A stretch of 64,000 nt of DNA from a bacterium (GTDB lineage: Bacteria; Bacillota; Bacilli; Lactobacillales; Streptococcaceae). Location: positions 12,169 to 76,168 of the forward strand of contig CAJNBV010000008.1 in NCBI GenBank assembly GCA_905221095.1, in the 5' to 3' direction. The translations under genes were made by a program, and so were the position numbers. Below are positions 47,965 through 57,048 of this stretch, piece by piece (position 1 is the first letter of the stretch; each line of letters starts with the position of its first letter). The notes below the pieces were generated by a model. It searched no databases, had not been told where the DNA came from, and saw only the letters and a program-made list of their open reading frames with translations.

Positions 47965-48939
47965 ATGGAAGTTTTTGAAAGTCTCAAAGCCAACCTTGTT
48001 GGTAAAAATGCTCGTATCGTTCTCCCTGAAGGGGAAGAGCCACGTATTCTTCAAGCGACAAAACGCTTGGTAAAAGAAACAGAAGTAATTCCTGTTTTGC
48101 TTGGAAATCCTGAAAAAATTAAAATTTATCTTGAAATTGAAGGGATCATGGATGGTTATGAGGTCATCGACCCTCAAAATTATCCTCAATTTGAAGAAAT
48201 GGTTACTGCCTTGGTGGAGCGTCGTAAGGGCAAAATGTCTGAAGAAGATGCACGCAAGGTTTTGGTTGAAGATGTCAACTACTTTGGTGTTATGTTGGTT
48301 TACTTGGGCTTGGTTGATGGAATGGTATCAGGTGCGATTCACTCAACTGCCTCAACAGTCCGCCCAGCCCTACAAATCATTAAAACTCGTCCAAACGTAA
48401 CTCGTACGTCAGGTGCCTTCCTTATGGTACGTGGTACTGAACGTTACCTATTTGGTGACTGTGCCATTAATATTAATCCAGATGCAGAAGCCTTGGCTGA
48501 AATTGCCATCAACTCAGCAATCACAGCTAAGATGTTTGGCATCGAGCCTAAAATTGCTATGCTAAGCTATTCTACTAAAGGTTCAGGGTTTGGTGAAAGC
48601 GTTGATAAGGTTGTGGAAGCTACTAAAATTGCTCACGACTTGCGTCCTGACCTTGAAATCGATGGTGAATTGCAATTTGATGCGGCCTTTGTTCCTGAAA
48701 CTGCAGCTTTGAAAGCTCCTGGAAGTACAGTAGCTGGTCAAGCAAATGTCTTTATCTTCCCAGGTATCGAGGCAGGAAATATTGGTTACAAGATGGCCGA
48801 ACGCCTTGGTGGTTTTGCGGCTGTAGGACCTGTTTTACAAGGTTTGAACAAACCAGTTAACGACCTTTCTCGTGGATGTAATGCGGATGATGTGTATAAG
48901 TTGACCCTTATCACAGCAGCTCAAGCAGTTCATCAATAA
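47965..48939 (+). CDS. pta: Phosphate acetyltransferase
   Basis: Interconverts acetyl-CoA and acetyl phosphate in the acetate/ATP pathway. It has 324 residues, the single-domain Pta type. IVLPEGEEPRILQAT near residue 19-33, VDGMVSGAIHSTASTVRPALQIIKT near residue 118-142 and AQANVFIFPGIEAGNIGYKMAERLGG near residue 258-283 are conserved. AAAGGAG precedes the ATG. It is terminated by a hairpin whose T-run abuts a BOX element. Confidence 0.96.
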   Translation: MEVFESLKANLVGKNARIVLPEGEEPRILQATKRLVKETEVIPVLLGNPEKIKIYLEIEGIMDGYEVIDPQNYPQFEEMVTALVERRKGKMSEEDARKVLVEDVNYFGVMLVYLGLVDGMVSGAIHSTASTVRPALQIIKTRPNVTRTSGAFLMVRGTERYLFGDCAININPDAEALAEIAINSAITAKMFGIEPKIAMLSYSTKGSGFGESVDKVVEATKIAHDLRPDLEIDGELQFDAAFVPETAALKAPGSTVAGQANVFIFPGIEAGNIGYKMAERLGGFAAVGPVLQGLNKPVNDLSRGCNADDVYKLTLITAAQAVHQ

Positions 48940-48944
48940 GATTT

Positions 48945-48975
48945 AGTCCTCTTTCCCTTGGAAAGAGGCTTTTTA
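48945..48975 (+). terminator. Terminator after pta
   Basis: CCTCTTTC pairs with GAAAGAGG around CCTTG, then CTTTTTA. The BOX element begins inside or at the end of its T-run. Confidence 0.85.
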
Positions 48976-49172
48976 TACTCAATGAAAATCAAAGAGCAAA
49001 CTAGGAAACTAGCCACAGGCTGCTCAAAGCACTGCTTTGAGGTTGTAGATAAGACTGACGAAGTCAGCTCAAAACACTGTTTTGAGGTTGTGGATAGAAC
49101 TGACGAAGTCAGTAACCATATCTACGGCAAGGCGACGTTGACGTGGTTTGAAGAGATTTTCGAAGAGTATTA
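48974..49172 (-). repeat. BOX element, A1-B2-C1
   Basis: A 199-bp element whose reverse strand reads boxA, two boxB, boxC. From low coordinates: boxC about 48974-49021, boxB units of exactly 45 bp at 49022-49066 and 49067-49111, boxA about 49112-49172. The sizes sum to the known 59/45/50 plan. CTACGGCAAGGCGACG is the boxA core used as the BOX-PCR primer site. Each boxB holds two hairpins (TCAAAGCACTGCTTTGA and TGACGAAGTCA). The element lies between pta and mutY. A 71-codon frame through it is an artefact. Confidence 0.93.
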
Positions 49173-49218
49173 ATACTAGGAAAAGGACAGTTAGAGTCGT
49201 CTGTGTTATACTAGAGAT

Positions 49219-50394
49219 ATGTTAGATTTGAAAGAATACGGTGTCGTCATGTGGCCGGAGGAGAAGATTAGTTCTTTTCGTGAGAAACTTCTCGCTTGGT
49301 ATGATGAAAACAAAAGAGATTTACCCTGGCGTAGAAGTAAAAATCCTTATCATATCTGGGTATCTGAAATCATGCTCCAGCAGACCAGAGTGGATACAGT
49401 TATTCCTTACTACGAACGATTCTTGGACTGGTTTCCAACTGTTGAAAGTCTGGCGAATGCGCCTGAAGAGCGTTTGTTGAAGGCTTGGGAAGGTTTGGGC
49501 TATTATTCTCGAGTACGCAATATGCAGGCTGCGGCCCAGCAGATTATGACGGATTTTGGTGGTCGATTTCCAAACACCTATGAAGGAATTTCCAGTTTAA
49601 AAGGAATTGGTCCTTACACTGCAGGAGCCATTTCTAGTATTGCTTTTAACTTGCCTGAGCCAGCTGTAGATGGTAATGTCATGCGAGTTTTGGCGCGTCT
49701 ATTTGAAGTCAACCACGATATTGGCATTCCAAGTAATCGCAAAATTTTTCAGGCGATGATGGAAATCTTGATTGATCCGGATCGTCCGGGTGACTTTAAT
49801 CAAGCTTTGATGGACTTGGGTTCAGATATTGAGGCGCCAGTTAATCCTAGGCCAGAAGAGAGTCCAGTGAAGGACTTTAGTGCGGCATATCAGAATGGAA
49901 GCATGGACCGTTATCCAATTAAGGCTCCAAAGAAAAAGCCAGTTCCCATTTATCTAAAAGCACTAGTTGTGAAAAATGCTCAGGGGCAATTTTTACTTGA
50001 AAAAAATGAAAGTGAAAAGTTATTAGCAGGATTTTGGCATTTTCCCTTGATAGAAGTTGATGATTTTTCGCAAGAAGAGCAGTTTGACCTCTTTCATCAG
50101 GTTGCAGAAGAAAGTGTAAACTTTGGCCCCAGTCCAGAAGAGAGTTTCCAGCAGGACTATGACCTAGATGTTGATTGGCTTGATGGTTATTTTGAGACTG
50201 TCAAGCATGTCTTTAGCCATCGTAAATGGCATGTTCAAATTGTAGCAGGTCAGGTGAGTGATTTCCATGATTTTTCAGATAGGGAAGTTCGCTGGCTTTC
50301 ACCAGAAGAGTTTAAGAATTACCCACTTGCCAAACCCCAACAAAAAATCTGGCAGGCTTATGCACAAGCCAAGTTAGACAGGAGCAAAGACTAG
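49219..50394 (+). CDS. mutY: Adenine DNA glycosylase MutY without iron-sulfur cluster
   Basis: Removes adenine opposite 8-oxoguanine, the partner of MutX in the GO system. It has 391 residues. [17 protein letters not shown] carries catalytic E50, and the helix-hairpin-helix [14 protein letters not shown] near residue 127 leads to D151 in AVDGNVMRV. The C-terminal Nudix-like domain ([14 protein letters not shown] near residue 268; [11 protein letters not shown] near 332) recognises 8-oxoG. The four-Cys cluster loop is replaced by [20 protein letters not shown], and the protein has no cysteine at all. A TATACT -10 lies 7 bases before the ATG, so the leader is very short. Confidence 0.93.
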   Translation: MLDLKEYGVVMWPEEKISSFREKLLAWYDENKRDLPWRRSKNPYHIWVSEIMLQQTRVDTVIPYYERFLDWFPTVESLANAPEERLLKAWEGLGYYSRVRNMQAAAQQIMTDFGGRFPNTYEGISSLKGIGPYTAGAISSIAFNLPEPAVDGNVMRVLARLFEVNHDIGIPSNRKIFQAMMEILIDPDRPGDFNQALMDLGSDIEAPVNPRPEESPVKDFSAAYQNGSMDRYPIKAPKKKPVPIYLKALVVKNAQGQFLLEKNESEKLLAGFWHFPLIEVDDFSQEEQFDLFHQVAEESVNFGPSPEESFQQDYDLDVDWLDGYFETVKHVFSHRKWHVQIVAGQVSDFHDFSDREVRWLSPEEFKNYPLAKPQQKIWQAYAQAKLDRSKD

Positions 50395-50419
50395 CTATTG
50401 TGTCGTCTTGTTATTTTTT

Positions 50420-50428
50420 TGGTATAAT
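50420..50428 (+). promoter_or_regulatory. Extended -10 promoter of vicRKX
   Basis: TGGTATAAT at 50420-50428 lies about 22 bases before the vicR ATG. No good -35 is present; TTGTGT at 50398-50403 is 19 bases away. Confidence 0.65.
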
Positions 50429-50449
50429 AGTAGAGAAAAAGGTGAACAA

Positions 50450-51157
50450 ATGAAAAAAATATTAATTGTAGATGATGAAAAACCAATCTCGGATATTATC
50501 AAGTTTAATATGACTAAGGAAGGTTACGAGGTTGTAACTGCTTTTAATGGTCGTGAAGCACTAGAACAATTTGAAACAGAGCAGCCAGATATTATTATTC
50601 TGGATTTGATGCTTCCAGAAATTGATGGTTTAGAAGTTGCGAAGACTATTCGTAAGACGAGTAGTGTGCCTATTATCATGCTGTCAGCTAAAGATAGCGA
50701 ATTTGATAAGGTTATCGGTTTAGAGCTTGGTGCAGATGACTATGTAACCAAACCCTTCTCAAATCGTGAGTTGCAGGCGCGTGTCAAAGCTCTTCTTCGC
50801 CGTACAGATTTGGCTTCTGTAGATAATCAAGAATCAGATGAAAATAAAACTCAACCCTTGCAAATTGGGGACTTGGAGATTGTGCCAGATGCTTATGTAG
50901 CTAAAAAATACGGTGAAGAACTAGACTTAACTCACCGTGAATTTGAGCTTTTGTATCACTTGGCTTCTCATATCGGTCAAGTGATTACGCGTGAACACTT
51001 GCTTGAAACTGTCTGGGGTTATGATTATTTCGGAGATGTTCGAACAGTTGATGTAACTATCAGACGTTTGCGTGAGAAGATTGAAGACACACCAAGTCGT
51101 CCAGAGTATATTCTAACACGTCGCGGTGTTGGTTATTATATGAGAAATAATGATTAA
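50450..51157 (+). CDS. vicR: Essential response regulator VicR (WalR)
   Basis: OmpR-type response regulator, 235 residues, that controls cell-wall hydrolases. Receiver acidic pocket in ILIVDDEKP and phosphoacceptor D52 in IILDLMLPE, with [26 protein letters not shown] around T and K contact residues. The winged-helix domain ends [10 protein letters not shown]. The ATG at 50450 starts exactly at the conserved [10 protein letters not shown], and AAAGGTGAAC precedes it. It overlaps vicK by 8 bases. Confidence 0.96.
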   Translation: MKKILIVDDEKPISDIIKFNMTKEGYEVVTAFNGREALEQFETEQPDIIILDLMLPEIDGLEVAKTIRKTSSVPIIMLSAKDSEFDKVIGLELGADDYVTKPFSNRELQARVKALLRRTDLASVDNQESDENKTQPLQIGDLEIVPDAYVAKKYGEELDLTHREFELLYHLASHIGQVITREHLLETVWGYDYFGDVRTVDVTIRRLREKIEDTPSRPEYILTRRGVGYYMRNND

Positions 51158-52499
51158 ACTAATTAAAGACACAGTTTTAACCAGTGATTTTATCTTTATC
51201 CTCATTCTACTTGGCTTTATTTTAGTCGTGACCTTGCTTTTACTAGAAAATCGTAGGGATAATATTCGGCTGAAGCAAATCAATCAAAAGGTAAAAGACC
51301 TGATTGCAGGAGATTATTCTCAGGTATTGGATATGCAGGGAAGCTCTGAAATCACTAATATTACCAATAATCTCAATGATTTATCAGAAGTAATTCGTCT
51401 AACCCAAGAAAATCTGGAACAGGAGAGTAAAAGATTACACAGTATCCTCTCTTACATGACGGATGGAGTCCTTGCGACCAATCGTCGTGGCAAGATTACC
51501 ATGATTAATGACATGGCTAAGAAACAGTTAGGTGTTCAGAAAGAAGATGTTCTCAACAAAAGTATTCTAGAATTGCTTAAGATTGAAGATGAGTATGAAC
51601 TTCGTGATTTGATCACCCAAATTCCTGAGCTCATCATTGATTCCCAGGATGCTAATGGTGAGTATCTAAGCCTTCGTGTTCGCTTTGCCTTGATTCGTCG
51701 AGAGTCTGGCTTTATTTCGGGTCTGGTTGCTGTTTTGCATGATACGACGGAGCAGGAGAAGGAAGAACGCGAGCGGAGACTCTTTGTTTCCAATGTTAGC
51801 CATGAGTTACGGACACCCTTAACCAGTGTTAAATCTTATCTTGAAGCCTTGGATGAGGGAGCTTTGTGTGAAACCGTAGCACCAGACTTTATTAAGGTAT
51901 CTCTAGACGAAACCAATCGTATGATGCGCATGGTAACTGACCTCCTCCATCTTTCACGGATTGATAATGCGACCAGTCATCTAGATGTGGAACTGATTAA
52001 CTTCACTGCCTTTATTACTTTTATCCTCAACCGTTTTGATCAGATAAGAGGGCAGGATGAAGAGAAGAAATACGAACTGGTGAGAGATTACCCAATTACC
52101 TCTGTCTGGATTGAAATTGATACAGATAAGATGACACAGGTGATTGATAATATTCTTAACAATGCCATCAAGTATTCACCAGATGGTGGGAAAATCACAG
52201 TGACCATGAAGACGACTGATGATCAGATGATTTTATCCATCTCAGACCAAGGTTTGGGTATTCCTAAGCAGGATTTACCACGCATCTTTGACCGTTTTTA
52301 TCGTGTGGATCGTGCTAGAAGTCGTGCCCAAGGTGGAACAGGTCTGGGACTGTCTATTGCTAAAGAAATTATCAAACAGCATAATGGCTTTATTTGGGCC
52401 AAGAGTGAATACGGCAAGGGATCAACTTTTACCATTGTGCTCCCTTATGATAAGGATGCAGTGAAAGAAGAAGTATGGGAGGATGAAGTAGAAGACTAG
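51150..52499 (+). CDS. vicK: Sensor histidine kinase VicK (WalK)
   Basis: A 449-residue membrane kinase with the streptococcal layout: a single N-terminal transmembrane helix (about 12-33), HAMP (about 34-88), PAS (about 93-200), HisKA with H218 in [18 protein letters not shown], and HATPase with N box [14 protein letters not shown]1 [19 protein letters not shown] and G2 [13 protein letters not shown]. It lacks the large extracellular loop of Bacillus WalK. It phosphorylates VicR, which its gene overlaps. Confidence 0.96.
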   Translation: MIKLIKDTVLTSDFIFILILLGFILVVTLLLLENRRDNIRLKQINQKVKDLIAGDYSQVLDMQGSSEITNITNNLNDLSEVIRLTQENLEQESKRLHSILSYMTDGVLATNRRGKITMINDMAKKQLGVQKEDVLNKSILELLKIEDEYELRDLITQIPELIIDSQDANGEYLSLRVRFALIRRESGFISGLVAVLHDTTEQEKEERERRLFVSNVSHELRTPLTSVKSYLEALDEGALCETVAPDFIKVSLDETNRMMRMVTDLLHLSRIDNATSHLDVELINFTAFITFILNRFDQIRGQDEEKKYELVRDYPITSVWIEIDTDKMTQVIDNILNNAIKYSPDGGKITVTMKTTDDQMILSISDQGLGIPKQDLPRIFDRFYRVDRARSRAQGGTGLGLSIAKEIIKQHNGFIWAKSEYGKGSTFTIVLPYDKDAVKEEVWEDEVED

Positions 52500-52500
52500 A

Positions 52501-53310
52501 ATGAGTGAAACAGGCTTTAAATACAGTATTTTAGCGTCGGGTTCCAGTGGAAATTCCTTTTATCTGGAAACCCCAAAAAAGAAGCTTTTAGTGGATGCAG
52601 GCTTGTCTGGTAAAAAGATTACTAGCCTACTTGCTGAAATAAATCGCAAGCCAGAAGACTTGGATGCCATCTTGATTACCCATGAGCATTCAGATCATAT
52701 CCATGGAGTGGGCGTTTTGGCTCGCAAGTATGGTATGGATTTGTATGCCAATGAAAAGACTTGGCAAGCTATGGAAAATAGTAAGTATCTTGGCAAGGTG
52801 GATTCTTCTCAGAAGCATATCTTTGAGATGGGCAAAACCAAAACATTTGGAGATATTGACATCGAGAGTTTTGGTGTAAGCCATGATGCAGTCGCACCGC
52901 AGTTCTATCGTTTTATGAAGGATGATAAAAGTTTTGTCCTTTTGACAGATACAGGTTATGTCAGTGACCGTATGGCAGGAATTGTCGAAAATGCGGACGG
53001 CTATCTTATCGAGTCCAATCATGATGTAGAGATTTTGCGAGCAGGTTCTTACGCTTGGCGACTCAAACAACGAATCCTATCGGATCTCGGTCACCTTTCT
53101 AACGAAGATGGTGCTGAAGCCATGATTCGGACGCTAGGAAATCGCACTAAGAAAATCTACCTTGGTCACTTGTCCAAGGAGAACAATATCAAGGAGCTAG
53201 CTCACATGACCATGGTCAATCAGTTAGCCCAGGCTGATCTGGGAGTTGGAGTAGACTTTAAGGTTTATGATACCTCACCAGATACCGCAACACCATTGAC
53301 AGATATATAA
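52501..53310 (+). CDS. vicX: VicX (WalJ/YycJ) metallo-beta-lactamase fold protein
   Basis: A 269-residue MBL-fold hydrolase. The metal motif is ITHEHSDHIHGVG near residue 59-71, with ASGSSGNSFYLET at the start and LGHLSNEDGAEAM near residue 196 as further ligands. YycJ-type proteins are proposed 5' exonucleases linked to DNA mismatch repair. It starts one base after vicK and is the last gene of the three-gene operon, closed by a terminator. Confidence 0.92.
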   Translation: MSETGFKYSILASGSSGNSFYLETPKKKLLVDAGLSGKKITSLLAEINRKPEDLDAILITHEHSDHIHGVGVLARKYGMDLYANEKTWQAMENSKYLGKVDSSQKHIFEMGKTKTFGDIDIESFGVSHDAVAPQFYRFMKDDKSFVLLTDTGYVSDRMAGIVENADGYLIESNHDVEILRAGSYAWRLKQRILSDLGHLSNEDGAEAMIRTLGNRTKKIYLGHLSKENNIKELAHMTMVNQLAQADLGVGVDFKVYDTSPDTATPLTDI

Positions 53311-53337
53311 AAAAGAAGGCGCTCGCCTTCTTTTTTA
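53309..53337 (+). terminator. Terminator after vicX
   Basis: AAAAGAAGGC pairs with GCCTTCTTTT around GCTC, with a T-run. Symmetric A and T runs make it usable on both strands. Confidence 0.9.
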
Positions 53338-53394
53338 TAAATTAGTAGATATTTGTTGTGGTATAATGTTTAAAAATGACATAGGAGAAGTAGT

Positions 53395-54168
53395 GTGAAA
53401 AGAAAATGGTTATTTAAGGATTACTATGATACAACGATTATCATACTTGCGTTGATATCTGTTGTTCTAGTCTTGCTTGGATTTGCTGATATGGTCGATT
53501 TGGACAATCCTCCGTACAATATTATTGATTTACTACTTTGGGGTGTTTTCGTGGTGGATTATGCCTGGCGCTTCTTTTTAAGTAAAGGGAAATGGCGATT
53601 CATAATTGAAAATATTTTTGATTTGCTAGCTATCCTGCCTTTAAATGCTATTTTTACAGTTTTTCGATTAGGACGCATCTTTCGACTAGCAAGGCTGACA
53701 AAATTACTGAAACTGACTCGTCTTTTAAGAATCGTTGGATTGACTGGTAAGCTGGAAAAGAAGATTGGAAAACTCTTACGAACAAATGGCTTGCTTTATA
53801 TTTTCTATCTCAATTCCTTTATTGTACTGGTAGGGAGTTCGATTTTATCCGTTGTTGAAGAAAAATCTTTTTCAGAAAGTCTGTGGTGGGCTCTTGTAAC
53901 TGTAACGACAGTTGGTTATGGGGATATTATTCCCACTTCGATTTTTGGTAAATGGTTAGCTGTTTTATTAATGCTTGTCGGTATTGGAACAATAGGAATG
54001 TTAACGAGTGCCTTGACGAACTTTTTTGTAAAAGAGAATCCAGATGAACAGATAAAACTTGATAAACTCCAAGATGAATTGTCTAGTCAGAGAATGTTAC
54101 TAGAGAGACAATCCGAGAAGATAGAAGAACTGCATAGAATGATACAAGATTTGCTTGAAAAAAGGTAA
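53395..54168 (+). CDS. Voltage-sensor-type potassium channel
   Basis: A 257-residue membrane protein of the Kv-like ion channel family. Segments S1-S3 cover about 12-90. An S4-like stretch (RLGRIFRLARLTKLLKLTRLLRI) has basic residues every third position. After S5 comes the pore loop with the K+ selectivity filter TVGYGD (172-177), then S6 and a charged coiled-coil tail (SSQRMLLERQSEKIEELHRMI). The start is GTG at 53395 after TAGGAGAAGTA. It stands alone; no regulator is nearby. The gating signal is unknown. Confidence 0.9.
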   Translation: MKRKWLFKDYYDTTIIILALISVVLVLLGFADMVDLDNPPYNIIDLLLWGVFVVDYAWRFFLSKGKWRFIIENIFDLLAILPLNAIFTVFRLGRIFRLARLTKLLKLTRLLRIVGLTGKLEKKIGKLLRTNGLLYIFYLNSFIVLVGSSILSVVEEKSFSESLWWALVTVTTVGYGDIIPTSIFGKWLAVLLMLVGIGTIGMLTSALTNFFVKENPDEQIKLDKLQDELSSQRMLLERQSEKIEELHRMIQDLLEKR

Positions 54169-54180
54169 TTTTGACCATTT

Positions 54181-54207
54181 AAAAACCACTCGATGAGTGG
54201 CTTTTTT
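54181..54207. terminator. Bidirectional terminator between channel gene and bta
   Basis: CCACTC pairs with GAGTGG around GAT, with A5 before and T6 after. It serves the plus-strand channel gene and the minus-strand thioredoxin gene. Confidence 0.85.
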
Positions 54208-54553
54208 ACAATCCTGCAAATTCTTTGATTTCTTGTGCTGACATTGAAGAGTCGCAACGGACATTGATTTGTCCATCTGCAATGTGAACAAAGCCTGGTA
54301 CTGTTGGGATTCCGTAGCGTGAGCGGAATGTTTGCAACTCATTGAGTTGGCTTGGTTCTTCACTATTGATGAAGTAGATGTGAGCTTTGGTTTCAGCTAC
54401 GACACCTGCCAATGTACCTGCAAATTTACGGCAGTAAGGGCAAGTTTTGCGACCGATAAAGAAAGTTGCAGTTTCTTTTTTATCAAGAGCTTCTTGCACA
54501 CGCGCAACTGTAGTGACTTCAAGGTCTTTGATGTTATCTAAAAATTGTTCCAT
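54206..54553 (-). CDS. Thioredoxin-fold Bta-type protein
   Basis: A 115-residue thioredoxin-like protein with a C38-P-Y-C41 active site in FFIGRKTCPYCRKFAGTL and cis-Pro region GIPTVPGFVHI. It fits the bacteriocin transport accessory (Bta) family, named from bacteriocin loci, but no bacteriocin gene is near, so a general thiol redox role is as likely. No signal peptide is visible. The start ATG has GAGGTAATCTC upstream. Confidence 0.82.
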   Translation of the reverse strand: MEQFLDNIKDLEVTTVARVQEALDKKETATFFIGRKTCPYCRKFAGTLAGVVAETKAHIYFINSEEPSQLNELQTFRSRYGIPTVPGFVHIADGQINVRCDSSMSAQEIKEFAGL

Positions 54554-54623
54554 GAGATTACCTCGCTTTCATTGATATGTCTAGTATGCCATAAAGTTTC
54601 TAAAATTGCTTAGATTTGATACG

Positions 54624-54657
54624 AAAAAAAGATGAGATTGTTTGGTCTCATCTTTTA
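54624..54657 (-). terminator. Terminator after pgm
   Basis: On the minus strand GATGAGA pairs with TCTCATC around an eight-base loop, followed by seven T. It lies just past the pgm stop. Confidence 0.85.
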
Positions 54658-54664
54658 TAGGTCT

Positions 54665-56383
54665 TTATTTTACAAAGGCATTGATTTCTGCTTCGATGTT
54701 AGCGATTTTAGCTTGTGATTCTTCGTTGGTTTCCCCTACAACTGCAATGTAGAACTTGATTTTTGGTTCTGTACCTGAAGGGCGAACTGCAATCCATGAA
54801 CCATCAGTAAGTGTATATTTCAAAACATCACTTGGAGGAGTTGTTAAGTTTGTAACAGTTCCGTCAGCAGCAGTAGCAGTTTGAGCCTTGAAGTCTTCTA
54901 CGACAGTGATAGCTGTTGTGTTCCATTCTTTTGGAGCATTGTTGCGGAATTTAGCCATAATCGCTTTTATTTGTTCAGCACCATCAACACCAGAAAGGGT
55001 AACAGAGATAGTCTTTTCTGCGTAGTAGCCGTACTCTTTGTAGATTTCTTCGATACCGTCAGCAAGTGTCAAACCACGTGAACGATAGTAGGCAGCAAGT
55101 TCAGCAACGACAAGAACAGCTTGGATAGCATCTTTATCACGTACGAATGGTTTAATCAAGTAACCGAAGCTTTCTTCAAATCCCATCATGTAAGTGTGGT
55201 TGTGTTTTTCTTCGAATTCTTGAATTTTTTCAGCGATGAATTTGAAACCTGTCAAGACGTTGAACATAGTTGCGCCGTAGCTTTCAGCAATCTTCGTTAC
55301 CAAGTCAGTTGAAACGATAGATTTGCAGAGGGCTGCATTTTCAGGAAGAGTTCCAGCGTTTTTGTGGGCTTCCAAGATGTATTTAGCCATGATAGCACCG
55401 ATTTGGTTACCTGAAAGGTTGAGGTAGCTACCATCTTTTTGAAGAACTTCAACACCAACACGGTCAGCATCAGGGTCAGTTGCGACAAGAACATCTGCAC
55501 CAACTTGACGACCAAGTTCTTCAGCAAGAGCAAAGGCTGCTTGGCTTTCTGGGTTTGGAGATTTTACAGTTGAGAAGTCAGGATCGGCAGTTGCTTGCGC
55601 TTCAACGACTTGAACTGAGTCAAATCCTGCTTGGGCAAGAGCACGACGAGCCAACATTTCACCAGTACCATGAAGTGGTGTGTAGACAATTTTCATGTCT
55701 TTACCGAATTCTTCAATTAAAGCTGGGTTGATGTTTACGTCCTTAACCTCTTTAAGGTATTCTACGTCAACAGCTTCGCCGATAACTTCAATCAAGCCAG
55801 AAGCTTTTTCAGCTTCCACATCAGCAACTTCAACTGCAAATGGGTTTTCGATAGCACGGATATAAGTAGTCAACGCGTCCGCATCGTGTGGAGGCATTTG
55901 TCCACCGTCTTCACCGTAAACCTTGTAACCGTTAAATGGAGCAGGGTTGTGGCTGGCTGTGACCATAATACCTGCGAAACAGTTGAGGTGACGAACCGCA
56001 AATGAGAGTTCTGGAGTTGGACGAAGGCTTTCAAATACATAAGATTTGATATCGTGTTTAGCAAGAACTGCTGCAGATTCAAAGGCAAACTCTGGTGAGA
56101 AGTGACGGCTATCGTAGGCAATTGCCACACCACGTTCTTTTTCGTTTCCACCTTTGGACTCAATCAAACGAGCCAATCCTTCAGTAGCTTGGCGAACAAC
56201 GTAGATGTTGATGCGGTTTGTACCAGCTCCAATCAAGCCACGCATACCTGCAGTACCAAATTCAAGATTTGTATAGAAGGCATCTTCCTTTGTTTTTTCA
56301 TCCATATTTTCCAAATCTTGACGAAGGTAGTCAGGAAGCTCCGCAAAATCAACCCATTTCTGGTAATTTTCTTGGTAAGACAT
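54665..56383 (-). CDS. pgm: Phosphoglucomutase
   Basis: Alpha-phosphoglucomutase, 572 residues, that supplies glucose-1-phosphate for capsule, teichoic acid and glycogen precursors. The phosphoserine loop is GIMVTASHNPAPFNGYKVYG near residue 137-156, the metal loop TDPDADRVGVEV near residue 301, and the sugar loop GFEESFGYLIKP near residue 396. C-terminal RPSGTEPKIKFYI binds phosphate. It starts ATG at 56383 after AAAGGAGAAT, and a TTTACT/TATAAT promoter with 17-base spacing lies 40-68 bases upstream. Confidence 0.96.
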   Translation of the reverse strand: MSYQENYQKWVDFAELPDYLRQDLENMDEKTKEDAFYTNLEFGTAGMRGLIGAGTNRINIYVVRQATEGLARLIESKGGNEKERGVAIAYDSRHFSPEFAFESAAVLAKHDIKSYVFESLRPTPELSFAVRHLNCFAGIMVTASHNPAPFNGYKVYGEDGGQMPPHDADALTTYIRAIENPFAVEVADVEAEKASGLIEVIGEAVDVEYLKEVKDVNINPALIEEFGKDMKIVYTPLHGTGEMLARRALAQAGFDSVQVVEAQATADPDFSTVKSPNPESQAAFALAEELGRQVGADVLVATDPDADRVGVEVLQKDGSYLNLSGNQIGAIMAKYILEAHKNAGTLPENAALCKSIVSTDLVTKIAESYGATMFNVLTGFKFIAEKIQEFEEKHNHTYMMGFEESFGYLIKPFVRDKDAIQAVLVVAELAAYYRSRGLTLADGIEEIYKEYGYYAEKTISVTLSGVDGAEQIKAIMAKFRNNAPKEWNTTAITVVEDFKAQTATAADGTVTNLTTPPSDVLKYTLTDGSWIAVRPSGTEPKIKFYIAVVGETNEESQAKIANIEAEINAFVK

Positions 56384-56422
56384 TAAAATTCTCCTTTATT
56401 TTTAAAACATTTAATCGGTTTG

Positions 56423-56451
56423 ATTATATCATTTTTTTTAGTTTTAGTAAA
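56423..56451 (-). promoter_or_regulatory. Promoter of pgm
   Basis: On the minus strand TTTACT (56451-56446) and TATAAT (56428-56423) with a 17-base spacer. Confidence 0.7.
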
Positions 56452-56684
56452 TGCTTATACTCCTCTAAAATCTTTTCGACAAACCAGGTCAGCTTAAATT
56501 TGCTGTGTGTATGAGGTTGATGTGGGGAAAAACTCAATTTCAGGAGAAAATGAAGTAAATCTCTCCACAATAAACCGCATATTATCAAGGTTCTTCAATA
56601 CCTGATTATATGCGGTTTTTAATTTTAAAGATTTTTCCCAGTCTTGTGGCAAGATGTTTAGTTTGCTGTTTGACTTTATATATT
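56452..56684 (-). other. Decayed region between pgm and the rpn locus
   Basis: No intact gene. On the minus strand a frame without a start reads KSLKLKTAYNQVLKN then RFIVERFTSFSPEIEFFPTSTSY; it lies one frame away from the rpn fragment at 56685-56732. It may be the frameshifted tail of that fragment or an unrelated relic. A hairpin (AAACCGCATA with TATGCGGTTT, 56572-56618) lies inside it. Confidence 0.4.
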
Positions 56685-56732
56685 TTTTAGCTCTAAGAAG
56701 GCCATCTTGACTAGATAGTTTTTCTGACCGTT
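56685..56732 (-). pseudogene. Internal fragment of a third rpn gene
   Basis: The minus strand encodes NGQKNYLVKMAFLELKN followed by a stop. This closely matches NGQENHLVKMAFLELKK in both intact rpn genes (for example 57195-57244). It lies 10 bases after the stop of the first intact copy and has no start or nuclease core, so it is a relic of another tandem copy. Confidence 0.75.
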
Positions 56733-56742
56733 AGTGCTGGTC

Positions 56743-57048
56743 TTACAACAAGGCCTCAAACTCAGCAACGGTCATGCCTAATTGCTGACTTGCAACCTCA
56801 GGTGTTAGAAGACCTTGACGTACTAAATTTACTAAACCTACTTTTAATCCCTCTTCAATGCCTTCTGCTCGTCCTTGTTCAATGCCTTCTTCTCGCCCTT
56901 GTTCAATCCCCTCTGCACGACCTCGTTCAAGACCACGCTCTAATCCCTGTGCAAGACCACGCTCTAATCCCTTTTCTTCAGCTTGTTCCAAAGCATAGTC
57001 CTGTGCTAACAAGGCTTGTTCTTCGCGTCTGCGTTGTTCACTAAACAT
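56743..57048 (-). CDS. Candidate in-frame internal product of rpn copy 1 (101 aa)
   Basis: Inside rpn copy 1, codon 227 is ATG (57048-57046) in SEEDRKMFSEQRRREEQ. It is preceded by GAGGAGG ending 8 bases upstream (57063-57057 on the minus strand), a full Shine-Dalgarno match. Initiation here gives a 101-residue protein of the C-terminal tetrad repeats, without the nuclease core. In E. coli, Rpn genes are known to make such intragenic small proteins that restrain the full nuclease. Expression here is inference; the Glu-Glu-Asp codons could give the motif by chance. Confidence 0.45.
   Translation of the reverse strand: MFSEQRRREEQALLAQDYALEQAEEKGLERGLAQGLERGLERGRAEGIEQGREEGIEQGRAEGIEEGLKVGLVNLVRQGLLTPEVASQQLGMTVAEFEALL

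Noticed and set aside
48974-49172. RUP element
   Set aside because: The 107-bp copy at 57757 has RUP length, but the boxA core and exact 45-bp boxB units identify both elements as BOX.
48958-49173. 71-codon ORF with duplicated SKHCFEVVD motif
   Set aside because: It lies entirely in the BOX element; its internal repeat is the two 45-bp boxB units, and it has no ribosome site.
56830-57000. CRISPR-like short repeats
   Set aside because: The 12-base repeats are coding for Gly-Leu-Glu tetrads in rpn; no spacers or cas genes.
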